Shown piece after piece: positions 39,601-50,200 of a stretch of DNA of 64,000 nucleotides. The stretch covers positions 65,178,806 to 65,242,805 of the forward strand of contig NC_065531.1 in NCBI RefSeq assembly GCF_020184175.1. Direction: 5' to 3'. Position 1 is the stretch's first letter. Each line of letters opens with the position of its first letter. The position numbers and the translations under genes were made by a program. Origin of the DNA: Aphis gossypii (Eukaryota; Arthropoda; Insecta; Hemiptera; Aphididae). The notes beneath the pieces were generated by a model. It was not told where the DNA came from. It saw nothing but the letters and a program-made list of their open reading frames with translations, and made no database searches.

Positions 39601-39712
39601 GCAAAACAGCACCGTCACCTCTGGCGAGTACCTCATCCGGTACTTTTGCCACGGCCAATTGTCCGGTCCATCGTAATCCCAGAACGCGCCACCGCTCTGG
39701 TTGGCGTCCCTG
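11890..39712 (-). CDS. SIFamide/NPFF-receptor-like neuropeptide GPCR, amino end missing
   Basis: A class-A peptide GPCR in three phase-matched exons: 39712-39417, 18328-18078 and 12660-11890, about 438 residues. All seven membrane helices are visible. TM1 ends in GFVGN, TM2 has NLAIADLL, and TM3 starts at the disulphide Cys in ICKLVPY and ends in ERC in place of DRY. TM4 has IIWIISLTITMPW, ECL2 has the partner Cys in ICLESWP, TM5 has NLVLCYMLPL, TM6 has SWLPLY and TM7 ends NPLLY. Features shared with insect SIFamide receptors are VPYxQGVSV, CLExWP, a KSK-type TM6 start and AQWLGAANS. Such receptors sit in neuronal membranes and couple peptide binding to G proteins. The exact ligand is inferred. 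The start codon exon is upstream and was not identified. The introns are 21.1 kb and 5.4 kb, and the larger one contains another gene. Confidence 0.85.
12661..18077 (-). other. Receptor intron between the TM4 and TM5 exons
   Basis: A 5.4-kb AT-rich intron holding a hAT-like MITE next to its 3' end. A 79-codon minus-strand open frame at 17607-17368 (with the local word LSWLNHWTGRYSS) has no splice support and no recognised family. Confidence 0.6.
12778..13254. mobile_element. hAT-like non-autonomous element (MITE)
   Basis: The left end CAGGGATGGCAACT and the right end AGTTGCCCACCCCTG are inverted copies, followed by a shared GGCCGC/GCGGCC word. The CAGGGRTGGGCAACT type of terminus is typical of hAT elements. 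The 8-bp flanks ATATAGAG and ATTTAAAA agree at 5 of 8 positions, as expected of an old target duplication. The 477-bp interior is AT-rich with a poly-A run and no transposase frame. It sits 118 bp upstream of the receptor's last exon, close to its branch point region. Confidence 0.7.
18078..18328 (-). CDS. Receptor exon with TM3 and TM4
   Basis: The exon begins after TTTTTTAG at 18329. Its first two bases complete a Glu codon with the last base of the previous exon, then WRLGLVICKLV follows. It ends after Gln, phase 0, at donor GTGATA. The TM3 motif is VERCLSICYP, with Cys in place of the usual Tyr. The base composition is AT-leaning, unlike the two GC-rich flanking exons. Confidence 0.88.
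20320..20660. promoter_or_regulatory. CpG-rich block inside the receptor intron
   Basis: CpG-dense sequence interrupted by TATA-like words (about 20361-20380 and 20625-20632) and two short hairpin-forming motifs (CCTCG..CGAGG and GCGGG..CCCGC near 20600-20652). It may be an alternative promoter or an enhancer. Nothing proves activity. Confidence 0.25.
20683..20845 (-). CDS. Possible coding patch after a strong acceptor
   Basis: A good acceptor, TTTTATTGCAG, is followed by CACCTACATC at about 20855. One frame is open to a stop at 20683 (contains KFVVLVRAVINSEN). Another is open for about 38 codons and would match the outgoing phase of the small exon at 23432-23357. Two competing frames and no recognised family keep this uncertain. 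Confidence 0.2.
23357..23432 (-). CDS. Possible first exon of a small membrane protein
   Basis: The exon starts MGHRGQLKIYR followed by a hydrophobic stretch (IVLGVSTFAAIYLI), the layout of a signal-anchor. The donor GTATGA at 23356 would give phase 1. If unspliced, the frame stops after 37 residues. No family was recognised. Confidence 0.3.
26072..26123 (+). CDS. Possible signal-peptide exon
   Basis: An ATG opens MSRLQKSSYLCSFAVLG and is cut by donor GTAAGC at 26124 (phase 1). A TATA-like word (ATATATAATAG, about 26027-26037) lies about 40 bp upstream. The opposite strand is also open here (YDQEQQNYRDNS), so the strand is not certain, and no second exon was found. Confidence 0.22.
28516..28759 (+). 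pseudogene. Coding-like patch with overlapping frames
   Basis: One frame reads MRILSEAITELLSLYN and stops at 28614. A second, shifted frame then reads IPEHLSIPGTEKSDQEALK and stays open to 28759. The switch of coding character between frames suggests a decayed gene or transposon fragment. The family is unknown. Confidence 0.3.
29080..29226 (-). CDS. Possible 48-residue ORF in a GC-rich patch
   Basis: An ATG at 29226 leads to a TGA at 29080. The product starts MIRTASARSYALSIVVIT and has a basic TGTRRPRRYY segment. A weak hydrophobic start plus dibasic sites could suit a peptide precursor, but the patch is GC-rich and also open on the plus strand between a plausible acceptor and a GTATGT donor. 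Confidence 0.22.
   Translation of the reverse strand: MIRTASARSYALSIVVITAGVEYIPEGIHLTGTRRPRRYYKNCMRPSQ
32217..32611 (-). CDS. Nested gene, exon 4 with module 2
   Basis: After acceptor ACCTATAG (32612) two bases complete a Pro codon, followed by ELSDDIMVDRG and the second module, to the stop at 32217. The match of phase and the paralogy to exon 3 argue for one gene, not two neighbours. Confidence 0.72.
32217..37196 (-). CDS. Nested four-exon gene for a duplicated-module helical protein, family unknown
   Basis: Exons at 37196-37161, 35142-35029, 34133-33494 and 32611-32217 join in frame (phase 0, 0, 1) and give about 394 residues. Residues from about 130 to 245 (exon 3) and again in exon 4 form two copies of one module. 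Both share KLCSLLRKNV/KLCSILRTNV, an E.YTESE motif, EIRHVLKIYTE/EIKHVFDLYTE and SLNKSAKLRYQA/SLNKEAILRYEA. The exon 1-2 piece (KLSEIMID) resembles the start of the modules. The protein looks almost fully helical, with a Cys-rich tail after the first module (RNCCPFTC). No signal peptide or membrane segment is visible. I do not recognise a family, and no function is assigned. It lies in the 21-kb receptor intron on the same strand. Confidence 0.65.
33494..34133 (-). CDS. Nested gene, exon 3 with module 1
   Basis: A 214-codon open frame, preceded by acceptor CTAAG at 34134 (or AATAG at 34149, same frame). It ends at a perfect donor GTAAGT (33493) inside a Lys-Arg-Lys coding stretch. Splicing there gives phase 1 and fits exon 4. 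Read without splicing, it stops at 33486. If exons 1-2 are wrong, the Met at 34127 is the likely start. Confidence 0.75.
35029..35142 (-). CDS. Nested gene, exon 2
   Basis: A long pyrimidine-rich tract and TTTTGACAG acceptor precede EDKLSEIMIDLSF. The preferred donor GTATAC at 35028 keeps phase 0 for the next exon. If not spliced there, the frame ends three codons later (stop at about 35020). Confidence 0.5.
35781..35931. mobile_element. Mariner-like MITE, 151 bp
   Basis: Perfect 15-bp terminal inverted repeats (TACAGGCCGCATCGA and its complement) flank an AT-rich core with no frame. The outer TA on both sides fits a TA target duplication of Tc1/mariner elements. It lies in an intron of the nested gene. 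Confidence 0.65.
37161..37196 (-). CDS. Nested gene, exon 1
   Basis: Twelve codons (MDVQLIRITYSI) end in a strong donor, GTAAGC, in phase 0. The frame is also open upstream to 37259, so an earlier Met is possible. The short exon is accepted because phase and sequence fit exon 2. Confidence 0.45.
37197..39416 (-). other. Receptor intron, 5' end
   Basis: AT-rich sequence upstream of the nested gene. Nothing coding was recognised. The promoter of the nested gene would be expected near 37200-37290. Confidence 0.45.
39417..39712 (-). CDS. Receptor exon with N-tail, TM1 and TM2
   Basis: The acceptor is GTCAG|C at 39713, with a NAGNAG alternative three bases later (start 39709). The donor is GTAAGC at 39416. 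The exon opens with an N-Q-S glycosylation site and a Trp-rich segment (NWPWQKYR), then TM1 and TM2. The internal Met of MRYSPE is not taken as the start, because the upstream residues are coding-like and belong to the extracellular tail. Incoming phase 2 requires an upstream coding exon. Confidence 0.85.
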
Positions 39713-42700
39713 CTGACATTGTTAAATTACGGTCATTACAAGTGCATAATATAATAATAATAATATGTTATTGTTTTCCAGTCGAGTTATCTGGCAAATT
39801 ATTATTATTTTTTTTATAATTTTGTTTTTAAAAACATCCCATAATTTCTTTTTATCGCTGAATGAGGTTGTTAGAAAACAAAATAATTATTAATTTAAAA
39901 ATTATACATTATTTTACCATATATTTTTCATATTTCTTACATACATGCAGGGATTTGCTAAACTTCAATTATTGTTATTATTACTATAATTTTTTTTTTT
40001 TATTTTTTTTTTTGTTTTTGTTAGTAGATATTATTATACATTTATATTAATTGAACATTGTAATACATTTTAATAAAGATCATTTCGTCTATATACGATG
40101 GACGATGGTATTTATGTAGTCTTAATAATAGTCATATCTATTGTAAGTCATTAGTTATTAATTATTTTTATGTTCGTAACTTAACTATAATTGAGTATAG
40201 TTCGAACTAAGGATTACTAATTAAAACTTTAGAATATACCTACTATCTAGGTGATTTCTCTATTAAAATGAGATAAATAATTAATTATCTATAAACAAAA
40301 ATAAGTATACATTTTTTTTTCTTTTACATGAAAATTCGAAATAAAATTCTGGCAATTAAGTAAATTCTATACATAGAATGTATGAACATACTTCTTACTT
40401 AGTAATTTAAACTAAAATTTAAACTTTGAACTTTTAAATACTAAACTTGAAAATTTTGAAAATATAACACTATATACATTTAATATACTTAAAGATGGTT
40501 GCTCATATTTTCTTTCTATTGTAAATATATTAACTTCAGTGGAAAATGTTATCTTGAATATTAGTATAGGTAATATGCCAATCAATGAAAGTCATAAAAA
40601 TTGCCTTTCAATTTTTTTATTATCATAGAATTGATTACATATAGATTAATTTAAAATTACTTTTTATGTTTTTCTTGTTTATTAGATTTATTTTTACGTA
40701 CTATCAGTAAAATATTAATATCATAAAAATATTTGCAAACTTTTATATTGATTATAAAACATGCAGAAATTTTTGAATACAAGGTATAAAATACTTACTA
40801 CAATAATAATATATATTTATATACTTAAATATATTAACACGTTAACGGTCAACTTACTCTATGATATAGTACTCATGATTTGTATGTCATAAGGCACTGT
40901 GAATGTTATATCATTCGTTATTTCAACTATCATTTACACAATATTTTAAATGTAATTTTTTTATTGATAACTACTATACAATGTCTTTAAAAATGTATAT
41001 AAGAATAATCGGATAATAGATGCACATGAGCCATGATTACCAAAGTGATAATTATAATCATGTTCAAATATTATGGTATTGTTATAAGACTAAATGATTC
41101 TAAGTTGACAGAAATTATTTTAGTATCATCGATGTCATGACTGAACGTATTAATAGGTACTTAACATGTCAATTGTTAACCATTGGCATGTGTCAACCAC
41201 TACACTTAATGCATTGATATCATCATCAATGGTGTTTTTGTAAAACAAATTTAAGGTTTAACGTTCTTGTGAAAAATTACACGCTAAATATTTCAAAATT
41301 CAAGCACTATAATATTCATTACAATTGAGTGTCAACGTCTAATGATAGTTACTATATCAAATTTATAAATAAGCATTTAATTTCTACTCGCTCACTTACT
41401 GAGTCTGATCAAATCCTTTTGGATTCTATTGGAAAGTATTATCGGATAACTTTGATTGAACAAAATCTTATCTGGTGTGAATTATGTTGTTGTTTGTGAT
41501 TAAAAAATCTATATATGTGCTCATAAAATAAATCAGGTGTCTTTTCTAAAGAAGACGTTTCATAGTTATTTATACGTTTCTAATATAAAGTAAATGTATA
41601 TAGCTTGGAAAAAGTACGTACAGATAGACGGTGAAGCAAACAATATAAAAACTAAAGAAAAAAAAATCAGCGTAGCTGTTATATTTATTTTCTTATTTGC
41701 CTTTACTCGATATTTTAACTAAATCAACTTAAAAGTTTTTTTTTCATTAGTAAACTTAATAATCATAAAAAATAAAAAAACCATCGATACTTTATAAATA
41801 CTGAACAATATAAATATACATATTATAACAAAATAATTATGTAAAACGTCTGGTACAAAAATCCATTACATTTGAGTTAGGTGAGATCATTAATAATAGT
41901 CCACAAATAGAAATCTCTGCAGATACACAAATCCTGATTTACAGGATTTAATAAAAAAATCATATTTAGATATATATTATAAATAAATTCTGGGTTTGTA
42001 TGTACTAAAAATGCTTAAAGTTGTATGTATGTATACCTCAAATTCATTAAAGTATGCTTCTAATACTAAATTCATTTTTAATCTTAAAAAAATATGCAAA
42101 AAAAAGGTCTTCTCCAAAATTGTACATAGGTACATACCGTTCCTTTGATAGACATTAAAAACATTGGCTTTTGATCAGCATGACAATTAATGTACAATTA
42201 AAAAAATATATAATTTAAAGCCAGTTATTCTTTTTAAAATGTATATCTTTTCAACAAAAATATAACTACATTTACCAACAAATATTATATATTATAATTA
42301 TACTCGTATATAGATTTATAAATCATAATAAATTGCAATACAAACATTTTTAATAATTCTTTGTTGATGATTTTTTAATATATATATAAAAGTAATAAAT
42401 ATCCAGGGATGAACTCTTTGACAAAATATGATAAAATATGCAAAAAATTATAAATATTTCATTATTCCTAATATATTACATTCATAATTTGTATCATCAT
42501 TTATTTATTTATACAAATGTATATATTATCAATATGATAAGCAACTTATTGACATTTTATAATCCTATAGAACTGAGAAAAATAGAACTGTGTTTATATA
42601 TTTTATTTAGTTTTATAACTTAATAAAAACAATTATCACAAATTAAAAAACATGAACAAAATTAAATACATAAATCTATAATATTATATAGAAATTGATA

Positions 42701-45700
42701 GTAATTAAGCTAATATAATATTATAACAATGCAGGAAATTAAAATTAAAATTTATTTATACAAGTATAAATTACTTTTTAATTGTTGTACTATTTGTCGC
42801 ATAGTTCGAAATCTGAAAATTATAATAATTATATGGTAGACGTAAACATTTTGCAAGATACGACAGAATCAAGACTCTTAAAGTTTCCAATCGCTAAATT
42901 TATATACGTCCAGTTATTTACTGTATAAGAAAAAAAATCACTAATGATTCAAGTGTTTTGAAGGGTTCGTGACCCGGAAAGGTTTTCTGCAGGATGTTTT
43001 AAGCTATAGCGGTCGTTAAATCGCAATTAGCTTTTAAAATAACGTAATAATTCATCTAAATTAAGAGGTAGTTTTTAAATTGTTTAAATTTTGCATTGTA
43101 TTTTATTAAGCTTCATAAAATTCAAAATAAATTATTTTAATTATAGTAATATTCATGTATTATTAAATAGTATTATCTGAAGAAATTTTAAAACCACGTA
43201 TATTATTTTAACTGCTGTCTACCAGATGATAATATTATTTATTGTACCTACTACCTAAACATACATTTATTTTTATTTTATGTCTGTCTGTAAAATATTA
43301 TGTCTTATTTCTAATGAAATAAAGTATGTTTTATCTGTAATGATTACTTAAAATCTTTTTATTATCAAAATGTATTTGATTAAAATATCAACAAAAATAG
43401 TTAAATGCATACATTTATAAAACGCTAAATTAAAAAAAACAATTTGTTAGATAATTTTGGTAGAATACAGTTCTTTTACATAAAATGTATTATATAATGA
43501 TATAAATATCAATAAATTATAATTATTATATTTAATTATATTCTATACAAGTTCAAACTAATTAACAAAATAATTCGAAATCAATACAATAGGGAATGTA
43601 CGATTTTATACATTAATAAAGAAATCGTTAATTATATTTTGTGTAGAATACTTACACAATTTAATGTACCTATTATTGTGTCGTGTATTATATATTATAA
43701 TTAATATCATTTAAATCAAAATAATTCAAAAGCAAAATATGAAGGTGTATTCTTTGATCACAATCATTAGAATGTTGAGCAATTTCAGCGGTCGACATAA
43801 GGACGACAGTACATGAATATGAAATAGGTATAATAAATAATTTCATCTCCTAAAAGGGATTTCAAATGTGTACAATTGAATACGGTAACCTAATAATTGA
43901 AAATGGAAACCCTTATTATTTACCCCTAGGGTACTGCATGTAGGCTATACTGTCCATTGAAAATTATGAAAAAATCTATTATCTCGAATTAATTGTTAAA
44001 AGTTTAGATATGCGTTGTTCTAATGTGAAGAATACATAGTAACGAACTGAATAAAATAACTTATGATAAATGAATAAAAATTATATAATTTATGTATTAA
44101 TAGATATTTTAGATAATAAATTAAAAAATTATAATATCCTTGAAAAACTAAGTATGAATTCGATACGATTGATAACAAGTAATTAATGAAATATAATATC
44201 TTATCTAAAATCAAAATAAAATATTGTGTGGAATGTTAAAATAAATTGTATTTAGAGATATTAAATATTATGTAACTGAAAAAGATACTATGATACTACT
44301 AAAAGATACTAATGTAACATGTGTTTTACAAAAAATAATATAGTTAGTATAAAAATTAACATATAGTTAATCAATAGTGTATCACAACTTGGGTAATCCT
44401 AAATCTTAATTTAAAATCATATCGTAGTTTAATAAATTCCATCATGTTTTTCTATCACAACAATATTATTTATCTACTTAAATCTATTTACTCGAAAAAA
44501 TTTAAGAATACTAGCATCGTTAAAAGGGAACTCATTTATTTCGATGGTAGACATGTATATGAAGTAGGTGAACATTAATTAGATACAAATTATACTAACC
44601 AAACTACTCAAGATTGCTTTGTGTAATCATCATTGACTTTGAAGTGGAATTTAAAATGTTCTATCAATACTTTATCATACTTCATTAGAAATACGCAACA
44701 CATACCGATTCTATTCATTACAGATATTATTGTAGCATGGCGTGTTTTAAGAAAAATCAAATCCGTGGATATAATTTGAATACATAATAGTTATTTGTGG
44801 TTGTTACGTATTCAAATCATATGACTGTAAGTAGTATACCATTTACCACCGTTTTTTATATAAAAATCTGTAATTTATCGGTTTCTTAATATTTTAAAAT
44901 GTTGGTTAAAATAATACATATATATATATATATAATTATGTATTAGATTATTAGAATATTAAACATTAGAAATATCAGAAATTTTCTGTGTAGATAACTT
45001 GTGATATATGTAGGTATAATGTATACAGATTTATTCAGCGAATAGATTCACCAACTTTCTTTTTCAATAATTCAGAAATTAAAATTACAAAATTTAGAAT
45101 TTTTAAATAAGTATACTATTATAATAAGTCAATTTGCTCTAAAATAAAAACTTTTGCTACATTGGTTCTGCTGAAAATATATTCGGAATGCTGTACTTTT
45201 AATAGATGGAAAAAACATATTATACGGGTAAGGTATCCTCTAAAGTATACTTAAAAATTTAAAAATCATATTTTTGAATAACACTATTATTGAATAAATA
45301 AGGGGTGAGAATACGTCTTGGTGAATCGATTTGTATACATACTCCTTCATCGTTGTATTTCAATATTATGCAATCATTAAATTTTAACACATTTTGACTT
45401 TAAAAATAATTTACAATGCATAATATGAATCATTAGTGTTATGATATTATATAGTTATTGTAATTTCTTATAAACACACATTGGTAGTAAGTAAAATAAA
45501 TAAATTAAAAAAATAAAATAAAATAAGATAATTTAGACACAATCACTGACACTATTATATTTTATTTAACGTTATATAGATACATATATTATCGCTTGTA
45601 TAGATATTATAATGTACTAATTCGTCGTTGGTTTCATGCTATGATATTCTTTTGAAAAAAAATACTATTAATAAAGTATACTGAAAATGCATTATATTAT

Positions 45701-47132
45701 ACATTTACAGATTTAATTTACATTAAAAAGATGATGCTAATAAAACGGTTGTATTAAATATACAATTGATTTAACTATAAAATATTAACTTTAAGAATAC
45801 AATGGAAGCTGGCTTTCCATAAAATAAAAGAAAAAGAAAAATTTAAATAAAAAATAAAATAAATATAAAACCAAATAGGTACAAATGTTACATATAACTA
45901 ATATTCTATAATTCAAGTACTTTAATTTATATTTGAACAATGAGTTCCAGTATTTACAGAATAATTTAAACACCATAACATCATTGTATACTAGTATTAT
46001 ATTTACATATTATATGTCAATACGATGTTGATTTTTATTTTTATCAGAAATATATTTTTCAAACAATAATTAATATTTTATAAAATAATGGAGTTACTAT
46101 ATTCTAAATGTTTTATCCTTATGATATGGAGTTATCAAATTGTTTTTTAAGCCATTTCATTTACGAACAATAATTTATAGATCAATTGTTGGTATACTTA
46201 AGGTCACCCTACGGCGTATACTATTGTAATGTATGCACTCTAGTAGAAGTCTAATGCATTATCTACACACTTAAGTGTTCTTATTGTCATAGAATATCAG
46301 AACATTGTAGTGTACCCCAGTAGCTGAAAACCACTTGCGTAAAAAAAAAAAATAGTTTTACAAAATAAAACACATGATTCTGTTAAAACCACAAATTGAA
46401 AAAAAAAATAATAATTTACCATGAAAATTATATATGTTAAAAATAACATAATATAAAATAACTATTTTTATTTAGAAGTTTATTCGGATTAATAACGATT
46501 TTTATGACCTAACTTTACTGCAAGTTATTTACATAAGTATAAATGTATAATATTATATTTAAACCTCAGCATAGCCGTTTAGATGAATACAAACATCGAT
46601 GACATGCATGAATCATAATTCATAATCAAAATATAAATATTATTGTTAGTTAATGGTCATAGAAAATGATAAATATTTAATTAAAAGTAATTTTAAATCA
46701 TTTTTAGAAAATATTTTATTAAGAGGCTTATTGTTTTAATTTATATACGACGAGATAAATAATAACATAATTGTTATCTATTGAGATCAGTTAATAGGCT
46801 TATCAAATAATTTTTGAATTAAAAAAACTTCTTTAAAACGATGTAGGGAATTATACCTATTATTATTAAAAAAAATAACAATAATAATAATATACTATTA
46901 ATTTTTCAACATTATTTCATGTATATTTTGTTATTGTGTATAATCTTTAAAGCTACAACATTACGATTAATAATATAAAAATCGAAATATTATTCAATTT
47001 GTGGGCGACTAGTTGATAATAAAAATATTACTGTGGGGGTTTAATTCATTTTTTTTTTAATTTTTATTGTTACTCAGTTATTTATCAACGTTATGTAATA
47101 TGTATTCGTCATGTACCTATTATAGTAACACT

Positions 47133-47290
47133 AGAGAACACCACACCCACCCGCATGTATTGCCTCCATCTTACATAAATACAAAATAGCAAATTTTCGT
47201 TTTGAAGAATACATTTTATGTTGTAAGCTTTAACACTGGACTATTAGAGTAAATTTATCTATTACCAAACTTAAATTTAACAATATTATC
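47133..47290. repeat. Dispersed repeat, copy B
   Basis: Diverged copy of 3451-3601 in the same orientation, beginning AGAGAACACCACACCC and ending near ATATTATCT. Confidence 0.55.
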
Positions 47291-50200
47291 TAGGTCACCG
47301 TATAAGATTTTATTAATATTATAATTTAATAGTGAATTGTGAGTATTTTAAAGTTGTAACATTTTACATACCTACGTATAATTTACTTTAAAATGATAAT
47401 ATCAATAAAAGCCCATGTGTTGGCTTGAATAATATTCATACCTTTAAGTTTGATTATAGGTAAATTTACTCTAATATTAAAACTAATAACATAAGATGGA
47501 TTCTGCTGAATTCAAATTTGTTATGTTGTGTTTAATATGCAATACGGATACATCACATGCGATAGTGGCATCTTCTTGAAATATTATTATATTATAAATA
47601 AAACAAAAAGGAAAGTTATTTTAATACTTCTATTACATTATTAATATTTCAATGTTATATTCTATGTACGTAATATATTTATAAAAAAAGTATATTACTC
47701 AAGAATTTAGGGGAACTTCTTAGCCATATTCAATCAAAATGTGATAAATATATATGGCCATTTTGCTGCATATATACTCGTATAATGATACCTGGTTGAG
47801 TGAATGTAAATTATATCTTTGATCTTATTTAAAGATAAATATGAAAGTATCAAACTTTAATAAGAGAATATTATTTTAATTTTATAATATTGTATAGTAT
47901 TAACTATTAAGTTAAGAAGTTAATTTCAAAAACATATTTGGTTAGGAATTTAAAAAAATAAAATAAAATACGCTTTTATTAAACAAGTGACACCATTGCA
48001 TGTGATTAGGAGATAATACTATTATATTAATTATTTTTGAATACATAGAAATATTGTTATTATGGTATAGGTAGTGCTAAACAATCAAATGATAGATACA
48101 TGTTTTATAAAACCCAACATGGTATGAATATTATGACGTGTCCTAATAATTCATACAACCGAGTTGGCCTTGTCGAATAAGAAAATATTACGTTATGTTT
48201 GTAAACGTTTTAGGTGTGAACGATAATATTAAATTTATCGTAGGTATATAATATCTATCATCATCGACGGAACAATTGAAATAAATCCAATCCCGAAGTA
48301 ATTTTCCCAAAGGCACAATACGCCGTATCGTTTACGTACGTCAATATATATATAATGTATTGGCGTACACGAAAAAAAAATGTCGGTATAAACACACACG
48401 CGGGTAAACCATTTATATAATGTTTTAATGGATTTTTTCGCGAGCTTTTGTCACTATACAAAATATACACGGTGGTAAATATAATGCTCGACATAAAAAT
48501 AATAACCCAGGAATTTCCATGAGCTTTTTTTTTAGATAAAAAAAAAAAAGTAATACGACACAAAGGAATTATATCTTCTTTACATCTTTTAAAGAAATTC
48601 AATAGATCTGAAAATCCTGGCAGCTCATTTTCTCATTTAGTGCTCGCAGAAATAATTACCGAAATTAGCTAAAACATTATCATAAAATCTTTAGCGTGAT
48701 TACAAACAATTTAAAACGGTGTTTCAAAAATACACCAATCACGTACCATGGAATTAAATAACACTGATAAAAGCCATAAATATTCTCGATAGTTATTTTA
48801 TTATAAATAATGTACCCAACGAAACGTTGGCTAGAGTATTTCATCACGATCAAAATATACAGAAGGTAGGTATTAGGTATAATATAAGCTAAGTATCTTA
48901 CAAACAACTGTTCAATTTATACTTTTTACAATTACAATTTTTTGAAATTGTATTTTAAATTTTGATCTTGATGGATATCTCTAGCATTTTAAAATATTTG
49001 GAACTGAAATGTTTTCTTCAATGGAAAAGCTGATAAGATTTAAAAGTTTCCAGTAGCCTAATGTATTGATTAAAAGTTGCATTTAGTTAGCAGTTTCAAG
49101 AATATTATTTTTCTGAATAGTTTTCACAAATGTTTATAACTTTATAAGGAACAACATGAACACCACAAAAAATTGTTATGAAATCAATAATATTATTATA
49201 GACATTTTGACTTTTAAAATGACTAATTTTTATTGTGATAAGTTATAAATTATAAAATACAAACTAATTATATTGATTAATAACTTTAAACAACTAGATT
49301 TGGTTTTAGGGAATAAGACCCAAGTTAAACTAGACTGTTGTAATTTAAAAAATGTAAATAATGTTTTGTAAATGCATGTTCTGGAACGACGGACTTTGGA
49401 TGCATTCCTATATTAATTTCACGCTATGATTTTCAGTAAAAAGACAACAAAAACATTGGTGGAGTATTAAAAAAGAAAATAGAACTAACCGATTTCAAAG
49501 TAATAACAAAGAGAGACCTATTTATAGTTATATTTAAAAGTTACCTGCTACAAACAAACAAATGTGTTTTCTGTTACATACAGGCATATTAATCTTTTTG
49601 AAAATAGTATAAACTCGTAGATTATACATACTGTTCAACTTGCGTTTGGTACAAATTTTCATCAGCATTGTGAGTCACAAACCAGTTCCAAAAAACTGAT
49701 TAATGCAAACCCGTGGAAGATACTCCGAATAACATTTTTCACAAAACTGTCATTTTTATTTACAACTTCAATATTACACCTACGAGTATGTTAAATCTTT
49801 TTTATAATTTATCATAATAACATTAACTCAATGGAATTCAACTTCTATATCGATAAACATCTACAAAATATTTATATCATATTATTATGTTTTCGGTAAA
49901 TTTTTAATGCTTGATGTTTATTGAAAACAATCTTAAATCAAATAACATTAATAATTAATTTATTGTATAACTCAAACACAACGTATACTATTAATATTAT
50001 AGTGCTATAACCATCAGAGATCCTAATTTGAACGTCTTTCGTTCAGTTTCAATATTTGTTTCAAAACGTAGGAGCAGTATCTACAACTTACCTCCCCACC
50101 ACCTTAGTTTTGAAATTTGTAACTAAAATCATAAGAACAATAATATTTGAATAGTCATTTTCAATTTTTGTTCATTTTAATTTATTGTAAATTAAAATCA

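Noticed and set aside
39413..39819. Open frames overlapping the TM1-TM2 exon (81 codons minus, 100 codons plus).
   Set aside because: Low-complexity His/Val-rich shadows of the receptor exon.
42950..43030. GC-richer patch (GGGTTCGTGACCCGGAAAGG) with short frames on both strands.
   Set aside because: Too short and symmetrical in coding potential; probably a transposon fragment, not assignable.
48261..48907. Two adjacent hydrophobic minus-strand frames (113 and 75 codons).
   Set aside because: Competing frames are also open, composition is AT-driven (Ile/Tyr/Phe/Lys), and no splice or family support was found.
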